Source of the DNA: Aestuariivirga litoralis
GTDB taxonomy: Bacteria > Pseudomonadota > Alphaproteobacteria > Rhizobiales > Aestuariivirgaceae
Direction of reading: 5' to 3'
Length of the DNA stretch: 64,000 nt
Assembly: GCF_015714715.1 (NCBI RefSeq)
Contig: NZ_WAHS01000001.1
Span: 1,736,001 to 1,800,000, forward strand
The notes beneath the pieces were generated by a model. That model saw only the letters and a program-made list of their open reading frames with translations. It searched no databases and was not told where the DNA came from. Within the stretch, counting starts at the first letter, position 1. Each line of letters begins with the position of its first letter. The translations under genes were made by a program, and so were the position numbers. This document shows, piece by piece, positions 26,379-34,397 of the stretch.

Positions 26379-26603
26379 ATGAAGAACACAGTCAAGATCG
26401 TGGCCGCCGTGCTGACCATTGCTGCAGGCGCAGCATCGTTCGCCGGCAGCGCCGATGCCATGATGATGAAAATGTCGAAAAACCACATGATGATGATGAA
26501 GAAGTGCTCGATGATGCACGGCAAGAAGCATTGCATGATGATGATGGACAAGCACATGATGATGCATCACCACATGATGAAGCCGATGATGAAGCACATG
26601 TAA
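26379..26603 (+). CDS. Met/His-rich exported peptide, probable metal binder
   Basis: A 74-residue protein starting at ATG 26379, with AGAGAGG 8 bases upstream; a longer frame has no ribosome site. Residues 1-25 are a signal peptide (KIVAAVLTIAAGAASFAGSA then DA). The mature part is extraordinary: 22 Met, 8 His, 2 Cys and many Lys in about 48 residues, as clusters such as NHMMMMKKCSMMHGKKHC and KHMMMHHHMMKPMMKHM. Methionine/histidine clusters of this kind bind Cu(I)/Cu(II) or Ag(I) in periplasmic proteins (CusF, CopK and PcoE are unrelated examples). It may buffer copper or scavenge oxidants through Met. It has its own terminator and dyad-rich upstream region. Function is inferred from composition. 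Confidence 0.8.
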   Translation: MKNTVKIVAAVLTIAAGAASFAGSADAMMMKMSKNHMMMMKKCSMMHGKKHCMMMMDKHMMMHHHMMKPMMKHM

Positions 26604-26614
26604 TTCTGCCTCTA

Positions 26615-26657
26615 CAAAAAAGGCCTGCAGGGTTGAGAACCTTGCAGGCTTTTTTTT
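26615..26657 (+). terminator. Rho-independent terminator of the Met-rich gene
   Basis: A 12-bp stem (26623-26634 with 26638-26649, one G-T pair), three-base loop and eight T residues, preceded by a run of A. It is among the clearest intrinsic terminators in the window. Confidence 0.92.
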
Positions 26658-26659
26658 GA

Positions 26660-26835
26660 GAGAAAGTGGTGAGCCACCATGGGCCGTCAAGACATACGAT
26701 CCCTGGTCCCTACTCACGTAGGTGGGCGCCGTTTACGACAGACCACGGTCCATCACAGGGACAGCTCCCTAAGAAATCGATTATAGGCCCTGGGAATTAA
26801 GTGTCTCACACGCACCGGGCAGCATCACCAAGGCC
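26660..26835 (+). ncRNA. Candidate structured RNA, possibly 6S-like
   Basis: A 250-base gap with no convincing gene. Read as RNA it folds into a long interrupted hairpin: TGGTGA (26667) with TCACCA (26825), AGACA (26690) with TGTCT (26802), a TCCC/GGGA continuation, and a terminal GCCGT/ACGGT hairpin. A small perfect hairpin (AGGGA-CAGC-TCCCT, 26756-26769) lies on the 3' side of the central open region. Length near 170 and this layout recall 6S RNA, whose gene usually lies downstream of zapA in alphaproteobacteria. The fold was drawn by hand and the strand is assumed; no family match was tested. Confidence 0.35.
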
Positions 26836-26906
26836 TATATAGGAAGCCGCGAACGCAATGTCCAACACAGGTGTGCAAGCCCGCGGATTTGGGTTAAGCG
26901 GACGGA

Positions 26907-27296
26907 ATGCCGCAACACATCGCTCTCATCACTTATCTTGTGCGTGACTATGACGAAGCCATCACCTGGTTTCGCGACGCTTTGGGGTTTGAACTGCGCG
27001 AAGACAGCGACCAGGGCCAGGGCAAGCGCTGGGTCGTGATGGCGCCGGCGGGTGAGTCGGGCGCGCGATTCCTCCTGGCGAAAGCGGTCACAGAGCAACA
27101 GGTTTCAGCCATTGGCAAAGCCGCAGGCGGGAGGGTGGCGTTTTTCCTGCACAGCACCGACTTTGCCACTTTGCATGGCAAAATGATTTCAGCCGGTGTG
27201 CGCTTTCTGGAAAGCCCGCGTCATGAAACATATGGCACGGTTGCCGTATTCGAGGATCTCTACGGCAACCGCTGGGATCTCATACAACCCGCCTGA
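26907..27296 (+). CDS. VOC (glyoxalase/bleomycin resistance) family protein
   Basis: A 129-residue protein with the paired beta-alpha-beta-beta-beta modules of the vicinal oxygen chelate fold (HIALITYLVRDYDEAITWFR first; VAFFLHSTDFATLHGKMISA second) and a likely metal-site Glu in TVAVFEDLYGNRWDL. Members act as glyoxalases, dioxygenases or binding proteins; the substrate cannot be told. It converges with the DUF465 gene, 5 bases away. Confidence 0.85.
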   Translation: MPQHIALITYLVRDYDEAITWFRDALGFELREDSDQGQGKRWVVMAPAGESGARFLLAKAVTEQQVSAIGKAAGGRVAFFLHSTDFATLHGKMISAGVRFLESPRHETYGTVAVFEDLYGNRWDLIQPA

Positions 27297-27301
27297 AACA
27301 A

Positions 27302-27484
27302 TCAGGCGGCTTGCAGGACTTCCTTTTCAATTTTCATGATTTCGTCTTTGACGCGCAGTTTCCTGCGCTTGATGTCAGCGACGATTGAGTCGGAAATGCC
27401 TGGAGAGGCAACCGCTTCGGCGAGCTCTTTTTCCAAAGCCCGGTGCTTGACGATCATTTCAGTGAGGTGGTTTTTGAGGCTCAT
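27302..27484 (-). CDS. DUF465 (YdcH-like) small protein
   Basis: A 60-residue helical hairpin protein. The ATG at 27484 (MSLKNHLTEM) has AGGAG 6 bases upstream and is preferred to one seven codons earlier. HRALEKELAEAVASP, then IKRRKLRVKDEIMKIE is the DUF465 signature. Function unknown. A related gene lies 250 bases away on the other strand. Confidence 0.82.
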   Translation of the reverse strand: MSLKNHLTEMIVKHRALEKELAEAVASPGISDSIVADIKRRKLRVKDEIMKIEKEVLQAA

Positions 27485-27733
27485 TCCAATCTCCTGGGAG
27501 GTCATTGAAACTCAGCTACGACGGCATCAAACCGTAACAGAATGATGACATAGAATTGATTGCTTGTCGATCAAAAGCTTCTTGGGAATCCATGCAGAAT
27601 CATCAAGTTTGAGCCAAATTTTTTTCATCGCTGGCGCATCCCCTTGATGCGCAACCGGGTTCCGGGCGAAAAGATTTCTTTCCACAGAAAATTGCGATAG
27701 GGATAATCTACGGGAATCTCAAAGACGCGGGGA

Positions 27734-27952
27734 ATGCATTCATCCATGGATACGCTGCAGGAAGTTCAGCTGCGCTCAAAGCTGCAACATCTCTATCAGC
27801 AGCACCGTGACCTTGATGCCGCAATCGACGCACTGGGCGACACGGGCAAGGCCGATCCCCTGCAACTGCAGCGCTTGAAAAAACTGAAGCTTTCGCTGAA
27901 AGACCAGATTGCCCAGATCGAAAACATGCTGATCCCCGATATTATCGCTTGA
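27734..27952 (+). CDS. DUF465-like small protein
   Basis: A 72-residue helical protein: [15 protein letters not shown] in the first helix and [20 protein letters not shown] in the second, the DUF465 pattern. Start could also be the ATG at 27746. It sits 10 bases before purE, its common place in alphaproteobacteria, and is probably the first gene of the purE-purK transcript. The 229 bases upstream hold a 7-bp inverted repeat (GCGCATC at 27634, GATGCGC at 27646) of unknown meaning and no other gene. Confidence 0.8.
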   Translation: MHSSMDTLQEVQLRSKLQHLYQQHRDLDAAIDALGDTGKADPLQLQRLKKLKLSLKDQIAQIENMLIPDIIA

Positions 27953-27962
27953 AGGAAAAATC

Positions 27963-28451
27963 GTGAACCCCACCGTCGCCATCATCATGGGTAGCCAGTC
28001 TGACTGGGAGACGATGAAATTCGCCGCCGATACGTTGAAGGCGCTGGATGTGACCTTTGAGTCGCGTATCGTTTCAGCGCACCGCACGCCAGAGCGGCTG
28101 TTCCAATTCGCTAAGGGCGCCAAGGCCGAAGGCTTCAAGGTGATCATCGCCGGGGCCGGTGGTGCCGCACATTTGCCGGGCATGACAGCGGCAGTGACTC
28201 CACTGCCTGTCTTCGGCGTGCCGGTCGAATCAAAGGCTTTATCGGGGTGGGATTCGCTGCTCTCCATCGTGCAGATGCCAGCCGGTATTCCGGTGGGCAC
28301 GCTGGCGATCGGCAAGGCGGGTGCGGTGAATGCTGCTCTTTTGGCCGCAGCCGTGTTGGCCTTGCAGGATGAAGATCTGGCGTTGCGGCTTGATGCCTGG
28401 CGCATGCGGCAGACGGATGGCGTGGCACTGCAGCCCAAGGATTTGACCTGA
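27963..28451 (+). CDS. purE: N5-carboxyaminoimidazole ribonucleotide mutase
   Basis: A 162-residue class I PurE, converting N5-CAIR to CAIR in purine synthesis. [13 protein letters not shown] and [14 protein letters not shown] hold the substrate-binding and catalytic residues (the His of SAHRTPERL). GTG start at 27963. The last base of its stop is shared with the purK ATG, so the two consecutive-step enzymes are co-translated. Confidence 0.97.
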   Translation: MNPTVAIIMGSQSDWETMKFAADTLKALDVTFESRIVSAHRTPERLFQFAKGAKAEGFKVIIAGAGGAAHLPGMTAAVTPLPVFGVPVESKALSGWDSLLSIVQMPAGIPVGTLAIGKAGAVNAALLAAAVLALQDEDLALRLDAWRMRQTDGVALQPKDLT

Positions 28452-29521
28452 TGCCGGCTTTGCCGCCGGGCTCCACCATCGGCATTCTGGGTGGCGGGCA
28501 ATTGGCCCGCATGCTGGCGCTGGCGGCGGCGCGGCTTGGCCTGAAATCTCACATCTATGCCCAGGAAGCTGACAGCCCTGCCTTTCAGGTGACGGGTGCG
28601 CATAGTGTTGCTGATTACCGCGATGAAAAAGCGCTGGCGGCTTTTGCAAGCCAAGTTCAAGCTGTGACTTATGAATTTGAAAATGTACCGGTGGAAGCGG
28701 TGCAGTTTCTGGAAAAGCTGGTGCCGGTGCGGCCCGGCTCCAAGGCGCTGGGCGTGGCGCAAGACCGCCTGCAGGAAAAGAGCCTGGCCCGCCAGCTTGG
28801 CGCGCGCACGGCGGAATTCCGCGCGGTGAACTCATCGGCTGATCTCAAAAAGGCTGTGTCGGAAGTGGGCCTGCCCGCGGTGCTCAAAACCACCCGCTTG
28901 GGATATGACGGCAAGGGCCAGGCCAAGATCATGGCGTCGGGCGACATTGAGGCTGCATGGGCCGCGATGAAGGACCAACCCTCCATCCTCGAAAGCTTCG
29001 TGAATTTCGAGAAGGAAATCTCGGTCATCGCGGCGCGCGGCGCGGATGGGGCCTTTGCGGCTTATGATCCGGTGGAAAACGTGCACCGCAACCACATTCT
29101 TTATACGTCCACCGTGCCTGCCTCGCTTTCGCCGGCGATTGCGGCTGAAGCTTTGGCGATTGCGAAGAAGATGACCGAAGCCCTTGATTATGTTGGCATC
29201 ATGGGGGTTGAGCTGTTTGTGGGCGATGGGCTTTATGTCAACGAAATCGCGCCGCGCGTCCATAATTCCGGCCATTGGACCATGGATGCCTGTGTGATCA
29301 GCCAGTTTGAGCAGCATATGCGCGCCGTGGCAGGCTGGCCGTTGGGCTCGCCCGAGCGCCATTCCGATGTAATGATGACAAATCTCCTTGGCGATGAGGC
29401 GCATGACTGGCCCAGGCTGGCGGCTAGGCCGCAAACCGGCCTGCATCTTTACGGTAAGGCCGAAGCGCGGCCGGGCCGCAAGATGGGGCATTTCAACACG
29501 CTTACCCCTCGACAGGGGTAG
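28451..29521 (+). CDS. purK: N5-carboxyaminoimidazole ribonucleotide synthase
   Basis: A 356-residue ATP-grasp enzyme that carboxylates AIR with bicarbonate and ATP to N5-CAIR, the substrate of PurE. GILGGGQLARMLALAAARLG is the N-terminal nucleotide-like fold; GLPAVLKTTRLGYDGKGQ and VNEIAPRVHNSGHWTMDA are ATP-grasp and family signatures. A hairpin terminator follows before rpsU. Confidence 0.97.
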   Translation: MPALPPGSTIGILGGGQLARMLALAAARLGLKSHIYAQEADSPAFQVTGAHSVADYRDEKALAAFASQVQAVTYEFENVPVEAVQFLEKLVPVRPGSKALGVAQDRLQEKSLARQLGARTAEFRAVNSSADLKKAVSEVGLPAVLKTTRLGYDGKGQAKIMASGDIEAAWAAMKDQPSILESFVNFEKEISVIAARGADGAFAAYDPVENVHRNHILYTSTVPASLSPAIAAEALAIAKKMTEALDYVGIMGVELFVGDGLYVNEIAPRVHNSGHWTMDACVISQFEQHMRAVAGWPLGSPERHSDVMMTNLLGDEAHDWPRLAARPQTGLHLYGKAEARPGRKMGHFNTLTPRQG

Positions 29522-29549
29522 TTCTTTGTGTTAACTCGCCACCACTTTC

Positions 29550-29572
29550 GGGCCCTCAGCGGGCCCTTTTAA
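29550..29572 (+). terminator. Terminator between purK and rpsU
   Basis: GGGCCC, five-base loop TCAGC, GGGCCC, then TTTT. It ends the purE-purK transcript 30 bases before rpsU, so rpsU should have its own promoter or depend on read-through. Confidence 0.75.
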
Positions 29573-29601
29573 TTCACATTCTCGATTTTTAAGAGGTTCG
29601 C

Positions 29602-29865
29602 TTGCAAGTTATCGTTCGTGACAACAATGTCGATCAGGCCCTGAAGGTCCTCAAGAAGAAGATGCAACGCGAAGGCATTTTCCGTGAAATGAAGCTCCGT
29701 GGCGCTTTTGAAAAGCCGTCGGAAAAGAAAGCCCGCGAACAGGCTGAAGCCGTGCGCCGCGCCCGCAAGCTGGCCCGCAAGAAGCTGCAGCGCGAAGGCC
29801 TGCTGCCTCCGCCCAAGAAGATCGAAAAGCCGAAGCGTTTCGGCGGTGGCCAGAGCAGCATGTAA
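29602..29865 (+). CDS. rpsU: 30S ribosomal protein S21
   Basis: An 87-residue basic protein ([20 protein letters not shown] at the start; [15 protein letters not shown] later), needed for translation initiation on the 30S subunit. TTG start at 29602 with AAGAGG 5 bases upstream. The C-terminus is longer than the 71-residue E. coli protein, as in other alphaproteobacteria. A terminator follows. Confidence 0.96.
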   Translation: MQVIVRDNNVDQALKVLKKKMQREGIFREMKLRGAFEKPSEKKAREQAEAVRRARKLARKKLQREGLLPPPKKIEKPKRFGGGQSSM

Positions 29866-29890
29866 GCTCTGAGCTTACTCAAAGAATTCG

Positions 29891-29925
29891 AAACCGCTTG
29901 TCGAGAGACTGGCGGTTTTTTTTTA
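29891..29925 (+). terminator. Rho-independent terminator of rpsU
   Basis: AAACCGC pairs with GCGGTTT around an inner GTC-gaga-GAC stem, followed by a run of T. It lies just before the convergent peptidoglycan-binding gene. Confidence 0.85.
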
Positions 29926-29942
29926 CCGACGCAATGGGGATA

Positions 29943-30674
29943 CTAGTCGGCCTGGATTTTGAGGGCCGACATCAGCGCCTTATCGACAGCGCCATTCATG
30001 TCGAGGCCGTTGTCCATTTCGTATTTCAGGATGGCCGCGCGGGTTTCGCCGTTGACCTGGCCATCCAGCTTGCTGATCTGATAGCCAAGACCGGCCAGCG
30101 CGATCTGCACTTTTTTCACACCGGGCTGTTGCGACGGCGCGGCGGCTGCTTGCTTCTGAACCAATACTGGCGGCGTGGCTGAAATGATCGGTGACCTTGG
30201 CGCAACAGGATCAACCGCTTCATGCGTGGAGCCGGTGAAATTGGCGGCTGCCTGCACTTGCTTGGCAAACTTCATCTGGTTTACCAGTTCATCTGAAATC
30301 ACGCCGTCGGCCGACATGCCATTCATCTGTTGATAAAGCTGCACCGCTTGCTGCGTCCGCAAGCCGTTTACGCCATCCACCGGGCCTTTATAGAGGCCGA
30401 GATCGGTCATGGTGCGCTGGGCGGTTTCGATCAGCGGATTATATTTGAGAACAACCGTGTTGCCTGCTGCTGGCTGATTGGAACCCGCTGTTTGCGCATT
30501 GGGCAGGCCACGGCCCGCGGCGGGCTGCTTGGCCAGCGCATTGTAAATGATCATCAAGCTCAGGACGGCAGCGCCGGCCTGCAGCAAAATGGTGAGCGGC
30601 TTCAACTGCCACTCGTCATCATCAAGAATGTCTTTTACGCGCGCCACGCCGGAACCCCACCAACTGGGGCCCAA
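29943..30674 (-). CDS. Membrane-anchored peptidoglycan-binding-like protein
   Basis: A 243-residue protein: a charged cytoplasmic N-terminus (VARVKDILDDDEWQLKPL), one membrane span (residues about 28-46) and two PG_binding_1-type modules (IETAQRTMTDLGLYKGPVDG and VKKVQIALAGLGYQISKLDG), joined by a Pro/Ala/Gln linker. It is presumably anchored in the inner membrane with the modules in the periplasm, touching peptidoglycan. No catalytic domain is present. The partner is unknown. It diverges from the DUF5330 gene. Confidence 0.85.
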   Translation of the reverse strand: MGPSWWGSGVARVKDILDDDEWQLKPLTILLQAGAAVLSLMIIYNALAKQPAAGRGLPNAQTAGSNQPAAGNTVVLKYNPLIETAQRTMTDLGLYKGPVDGVNGLRTQQAVQLYQQMNGMSADGVISDELVNQMKFAKQVQAAANFTGSTHEAVDPVAPRSPIISATPPVLVQKQAAAAPSQQPGVKKVQIALAGLGYQISKLDGQVNGETRAAILKYEMDNGLDMNGAVDKALMSALKIQAD

Positions 30675-30803
30675 TCTGCCTGCGCCGAGTTAACATGTGG
30701 CTAATCTAACTGGATGATTTTCCGGCACCCTTCCCCCGATTTAGGCTTTTGCTTCACCTCGCGCCATTAAACCCCTCGCAAAGAAGGACTTTGAACGCCT
30801 GAA

Positions 30804-31238
30804 ATGGGACTGATACGCAAAGCCATCGTGCTGGGAGGCATTCTTTATGCGCTTCCCTTTGCACCCGACGCCCAACAGGGCGGCGCGGGCAATGTGTCTT
30901 TGCAATCCTCCACATTCGCAGCCGTTGAAGCCGCAGCCGGAACAGTGGCAGATCTCAAGGGTTTCTGTGAGCGCCAGCCCCGGGCCTGCGTCGCCGGGCA
31001 ATATTTGGCCTATGCCGCTGAGTCAAAAGCGAAATATCTTGTTCATGCGGCCTATGCCTGGTCCACTCCGCAGCCTGCGGCTGATGTTGCGAGCACCGAT
31101 GATGAGCCAGCGGCCCAACCCGCTTCGACCAAGCCCGTCAAAAATGCGAAATCCGGCGTGCCTGCCTTGCGCACCGCCACGATCAACGACACCAAGCCCG
31201 CCTCGATCGAGGACCTGCTGAAGGGCACGCAGGAATAG
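30804..31238 (+). CDS. DUF5330-like protein
   Basis: A 144-residue protein with a hydrophobic N-terminus (GLIRKAIVLGGILYALPFAP) that may be a signal or anchor. A short conserved stretch DLKGFCERQPRACVAGQYL has two cysteines, and a Pro/Ala/Thr-rich C-terminus follows. This matches the DUF5330 type of Rhizobiales. Function unknown; the cysteine pair suggests a periplasmic disulfide. It is separated from sufE by 43 bases on the same strand. Confidence 0.75.
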   Translation: MGLIRKAIVLGGILYALPFAPDAQQGGAGNVSLQSSTFAAVEAAAGTVADLKGFCERQPRACVAGQYLAYAAESKAKYLVHAAYAWSTPQPAADVASTDDEPAAQPASTKPVKNAKSGVPALRTATINDTKPASIEDLLKGTQE

Positions 31239-31281
31239 CCAGACGGTTGTTTTCGAGCGCTCGCCTGATTAAGTGCTGCTG

Positions 31282-31698
31282 ATGCAAAGCATTGAAGAGC
31301 TGACTTCCGATTTCGAACTGCTGGACGACTGGGAAGACCGGTACCGCCACGTGATCGAGCTGGGCCGTGCCCTGCCCCCGATGGATGAGGCTTTGAAAAC
31401 CGCCGCCACCAAAGTTTCCGGCTGCGCCAGCCAGGTGTGGATTCATTCCACTGTGGTCGATGGCCCCAAAGGCAAAATGCTGCAACTGGTGGGCGACAGC
31501 GATGCGCTGATTGTGAAGGGTCTGATCGCGCTGGTTTTCATCATGTTCACGCCGCTGACGGCGAAGGAAATCGTGACCTATGATGCGCTCGGCGAATTCG
31601 CCAAGCTGGGGCTGAAAGAGCATTTGACGCCACAGCGTTCGAACGGATTGGCCTCGATGGTGAAACGCATCAAGGAAGACGCTGCGGCTGTTGCTTGA
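31282..31698 (+). CDS. sufE: Cysteine desulfuration protein SufE
   Basis: A 138-residue sulfur-transfer protein that takes persulfide sulfur from the desulfurase SufS and hands it to the SufBCD scaffold for Fe-S cluster assembly. The acceptor cysteine is in KVSGCASQVWIHS. ATG at 31282 is chosen; a GTG three codons earlier is possible. It stands apart from the suf operon, a common arrangement in rhizobia. Confidence 0.92.
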   Translation: MQSIEELTSDFELLDDWEDRYRHVIELGRALPPMDEALKTAATKVSGCASQVWIHSTVVDGPKGKMLQLVGDSDALIVKGLIALVFIMFTPLTAKEIVTYDALGEFAKLGLKEHLTPQRSNGLASMVKRIKEDAAAVA

Positions 31699-31704
31699 AC
31701 GCGG

Positions 31705-32226
31705 TTACTCCTCGCGCGGCATAATCTGCGGGCGGTAGTCGTCCATGGCCCAGTGTGAAATCAGGCTGCGGTTTTTGGGGCGGTGGAGTTTTACGAAACC
31801 GTAGTGGCGGGCCAGTCTGGTGAGGGCCAGGGCGATGACTGCTTTGCCGCTGCGGACGGGGAGATTGAGCACGGCTTCAGCGGCTTCGAAGCCTGCGGCC
31901 AGACAGCAGACTTGATAGAGGATGCCGGAGAGTTCAGGGCCCACAGCCTCGAAGGCCGACTGCAAACGGTCGCGCGCGTCGATGGCGCCCAAGCTGATAT
32001 TCTCGATTGCGTTGTCGCTCACCTGCCAATGGCGGCCGCCAGAGCCTGACGCTTCGGCATAGGAACTGACCACGCGGCATTGCAATTGGGCGCGCTCAAA
32101 ATCCTGGCGCAATTTCTCGCCGGCGGCGAGCTGTTCGGCATTGATATAGCCAGAACCCTTGCCGTGCTTGCGGTGATAGAGCCGCCACAGGGGGCTTTCG
32201 GCTGAGATGGTCTCGGATTCGCGCAT
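31705..32226 (-). CDS. DUF6456 family protein
   Basis: A 173-residue protein with ESPLWRLYHRKHGKGSGYIN, then LAAGEKLRQDFERAQLQCRV and a helical C-terminal half. This is the DUF6456 domain of alphaproteobacteria; it occurs alone, as here, or with an N-terminal DNA-binding part. Function unknown. A good promoter and AGGAG ribosome site precede it. It converges with sufE 6 bases away. Confidence 0.78.
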   Translation of the reverse strand: MRESETISAESPLWRLYHRKHGKGSGYINAEQLAAGEKLRQDFERAQLQCRVVSSYAEASGSGGRHWQVSDNAIENISLGAIDARDRLQSAFEAVGPELSGILYQVCCLAAGFEAAEAVLNLPVRSGKAVIALALTRLARHYGFVKLHRPKNRSLISHWAMDDYRPQIMPREE

Positions 32227-32252
32227 CGCATATATCTCCTATTATAGGAAAA

Positions 32253-32281
32253 TATATACTGATAGGTATTTGCAGCGTCAA
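32253..32281 (-). promoter_or_regulatory. Near-consensus sigma-70 promoter of the DUF6456 gene
   Basis: Minus strand: TTGACG (32281-32276), 17-base spacer, TATATA (32258-32253). Transcription would start near 32246, giving a leader of about 20 bases that still contains AGGAG. The region also carries CCTATTATAGG and repeated ATAGG, possible operator elements. Confidence 0.6.
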
Positions 32282-32307
32282 TAGGAATTTTTACAGCATA
32301 CCCGAAA

Positions 32308-32802
32308 TCAGGCTATGCGGCGCTCGCGATTGTGCGTTGGCATTGCGGGCACGAAATAATCATGGCCCAGGATCATCGCCGCATGCGTGCCGCCATTGCA
32401 GGTGAGCGGCAGGCGCAGCCAATATTGCACCAGATGTTCCTTGTTGAAACGCGGGCCTTTCAACACGCCTTGCGTGGGCTCGGTCTTTTCTACTGTGCGG
32501 CGGTAAGCGGCCAGCCAATAGTCGCGCTTGTCACCCCAATCCAGGGCATCAATGGTTTGGCCGGTGATTTCGCGGTCATGGATTTCGCGCAGCTTGGTTC
32601 CGGCGAGGCGCACTTTGCTTTGGGGAATATCTTCGGCCACATCGATCAGGGAGATACCCGGAAGCAACCTCGCAATTTCGGCAGGTTTGATATCGCTGCG
32701 GCAGGGCATGGTGCGCCCATCGCAAGCGCTGAGCCAATATTCAAAGAGCTGACGGTGCTCCGGAATAACCAATTGCGCTCTGAAAGAGTCCCATACGTTC
32801 AT
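32308..32802 (-). CDS. PAS-domain protein (PAS_5 type)
   Basis: A 164-residue single-domain protein. FEYWLSACDGRTMPCRSDIK, then PAEIARLLPGISLIDVAED and VRLAGTKLREIHDREITGQT follow the PAS_5 pattern of alphaproteobacterial proteins. No output domain is attached, so it either senses through a partner or has another role. Function unknown. It is in tandem with the DUF6456 gene but separated by that gene's own promoter. Confidence 0.78.
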   Translation of the reverse strand: MNVWDSFRAQLVIPEHRQLFEYWLSACDGRTMPCRSDIKPAEIARLLPGISLIDVAEDIPQSKVRLAGTKLREIHDREITGQTIDALDWGDKRDYWLAAYRRTVEKTEPTQGVLKGPRFNKEHLVQYWLRLPLTCNGGTHAAMILGHDYFVPAMPTHNRERRIA

Positions 32803-32928
32803 CGTCTGCCGTGTCGCCCCAACCCGAATCGCCTGCCGCTTGCCCTGAAGCTGTTATGAATCTGCGATTCGTGATCCGCAAGAGTCTTTGGGAAATAAAG
32901 TATTAACGGCGAAGAAACGTGGAGAAAA

Positions 32929-34263
32929 TCAGCGTTTCTTGGCGTAGGGGCCGATGGCGGCGGAAGACCAGTCCCAATAGGTCATCAGGAAGCGGGCCTT
33001 GTTAAAGGAGAGCTGATCGAAGATCGCCTGCAGTTCTTCAAGATCTCGTTCCGGGTTCAGCAAGGGATGATCGCCCGATGAAAATTCTTGCAACAATGCC
33101 GCGACCTCACTGCGCGCGATGCTCATCACTTTGAAAAGTGCAACGAGCGCTTCGCCCTGTTTGTCACCGGCGATTCGCGCCACTGTGGCCGGGCTGATGC
33201 GGGCGCATTGCGCCACGGTCTCAAATCCGGCTGATGGATTTTCGCCGATCAATGAACCCAGAGATGCAATCACGCTGTCTTTGTCAGGGGCCTGGAAAGT
33301 GGCAGCGGAACTGATGCCCGCGTCCATCTTGATCTTGAGGATCGCGGTCAAAGCTTCTGAGTCCACCAAGAAGCGGCTCATCAGGTAGCGGCGCAACTGC
33401 GTGGGTGCCGTCCAGAAAAGTTCGAGTGCGAGATAGGCCGGCAGATCCTGCCTGGTGCACAAAGGCGCAAGCAAATCGGCATCGCTTTTGGCCGCTTGCA
33501 TCAGCGCTTCAAAACCAGCACCGGAAATTTCTGCGCCCTGATTGCGGATCAGCGTGAGCATCGCTGATGGATCGCCGCTGGAGGCGATGGCTTCGGAAAC
33601 CACACGTGAAATCCGGCGGCGGCGGGCGATGAGACGCAGTTTGTCGGCAGCGCCCTTGGCAATAACGGCGAGCAAGTCCTGATCGGTGACCTGTTGGCCT
33701 TCTTCGAGCAGCGGGCCGGAGACATTCAGGTCTTCATTGATGGCAAGCCGGGTGACGAGGGCGGGAGGTGGCGCTTCCATCATGGCCACCCGTTCCGCCA
33801 AGGTGACGAGAATGGGGCCACGCAGATCGGGCTGCAGTTCCAGCAGGGTATCAGCAGCTAGCGCCCGTTCCTGGGGCTGCCCGGTGCCGCCGGACGCAGC
33901 CATCATGTCGATCAACGTGCGGGCCAGATCGGCTTTGCGCAATTGGTCTTCGGTGAGCGGGATTTCGGGCTTGCGGAAGCGCACCGGCTCTGGCGCTGGG
34001 ACAATTTCTGGGGCCGGAAATGCATCAACTTCTACATGCGGAGTATGCACAGATTGCGCGGCCAGTGGCGCAACAACTGGAGCCTGTTGAAAGCTGTTTG
34101 AGGCAACAATTGGAGGAATTGGCGCAGGCGGCGGTACCACAACAGCAGGCGGTTCAGGCGCCACGGCAAGCTTGGTGGAGAGACGGCGGAACGCATCGGC
34201 GCTGAAGCCCTTGCGCGGGGCCGCACCTGACGTCACTGTGTTCTCTGTTACTAACCGGTCCAA
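32929..34263 (-). CDS. DUF2336 family protein
   Basis: A 444-residue protein. The N-terminal 110 residues are Pro/Ala/Val-rich and low in complexity; then helical repeats of the DUF2336 type begin (LAVIAKGAADKLRLIARRRR, SRVVSEAIASSGDPSAMLTL, TLAERVAMMEAPPPALVTRL). This HEAT-like family is common in alphaproteobacteria and has no firm function. The frame begins with TTG at 34263; a downstream GTG would shorten only the disordered tail, so the start is uncertain. Confidence 0.75.
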   Translation of the reverse strand: MDRLVTENTVTSGAAPRKGFSADAFRRLSTKLAVAPEPPAVVVPPPAPIPPIVASNSFQQAPVVAPLAAQSVHTPHVEVDAFPAPEIVPAPEPVRFRKPEIPLTEDQLRKADLARTLIDMMAASGGTGQPQERALAADTLLELQPDLRGPILVTLAERVAMMEAPPPALVTRLAINEDLNVSGPLLEEGQQVTDQDLLAVIAKGAADKLRLIARRRRISRVVSEAIASSGDPSAMLTLIRNQGAEISGAGFEALMQAAKSDADLLAPLCTRQDLPAYLALELFWTAPTQLRRYLMSRFLVDSEALTAILKIKMDAGISSAATFQAPDKDSVIASLGSLIGENPSAGFETVAQCARISPATVARIAGDKQGEALVALFKVMSIARSEVAALLQEFSSGDHPLLNPERDLEELQAIFDQLSFNKARFLMTYWDWSSAAIGPYAKKR

Positions 34264-34353
34264 GATCTATTCGCCGCCACACCTCTTACCAGGGTCGATA
34301 AAATCACGTTCGTTTTTTAAAACTTCTTAACCGACCCGCTAAGCCCTTGATGT

Positions 34354-34385
34354 GCGTTTACGCCTGTTGCGGCTATGGTAAACGC
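34354..34385. repeat. Inverted repeat upstream of the oligopeptidase gene
   Basis: GCGTTTAC at 34354-34361 and GTAAACGC at 34378-34385, perfect 8-bp arms 16 bases apart, ending 12 bases before the ATG at 34398. It could be an operator with half-sites 24 bases apart or a leader hairpin near the ribosome site. Confidence 0.45.
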
Positions 34386-34397
34386 TAGGTAAATTCC

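Noticed and set aside
26452-26600. ATG/GAT-rich repeats as a CRISPR or tandem repeat
   Set aside because: They are codon runs for Met and His inside a signal-peptide gene, without regular repeat-spacer units.
26781-26786. TATAAT on the minus strand as a promoter for an antisense RNA
   Set aside because: No acceptable -35 element at proper spacing, and the hexamer falls inside the proposed RNA fold.
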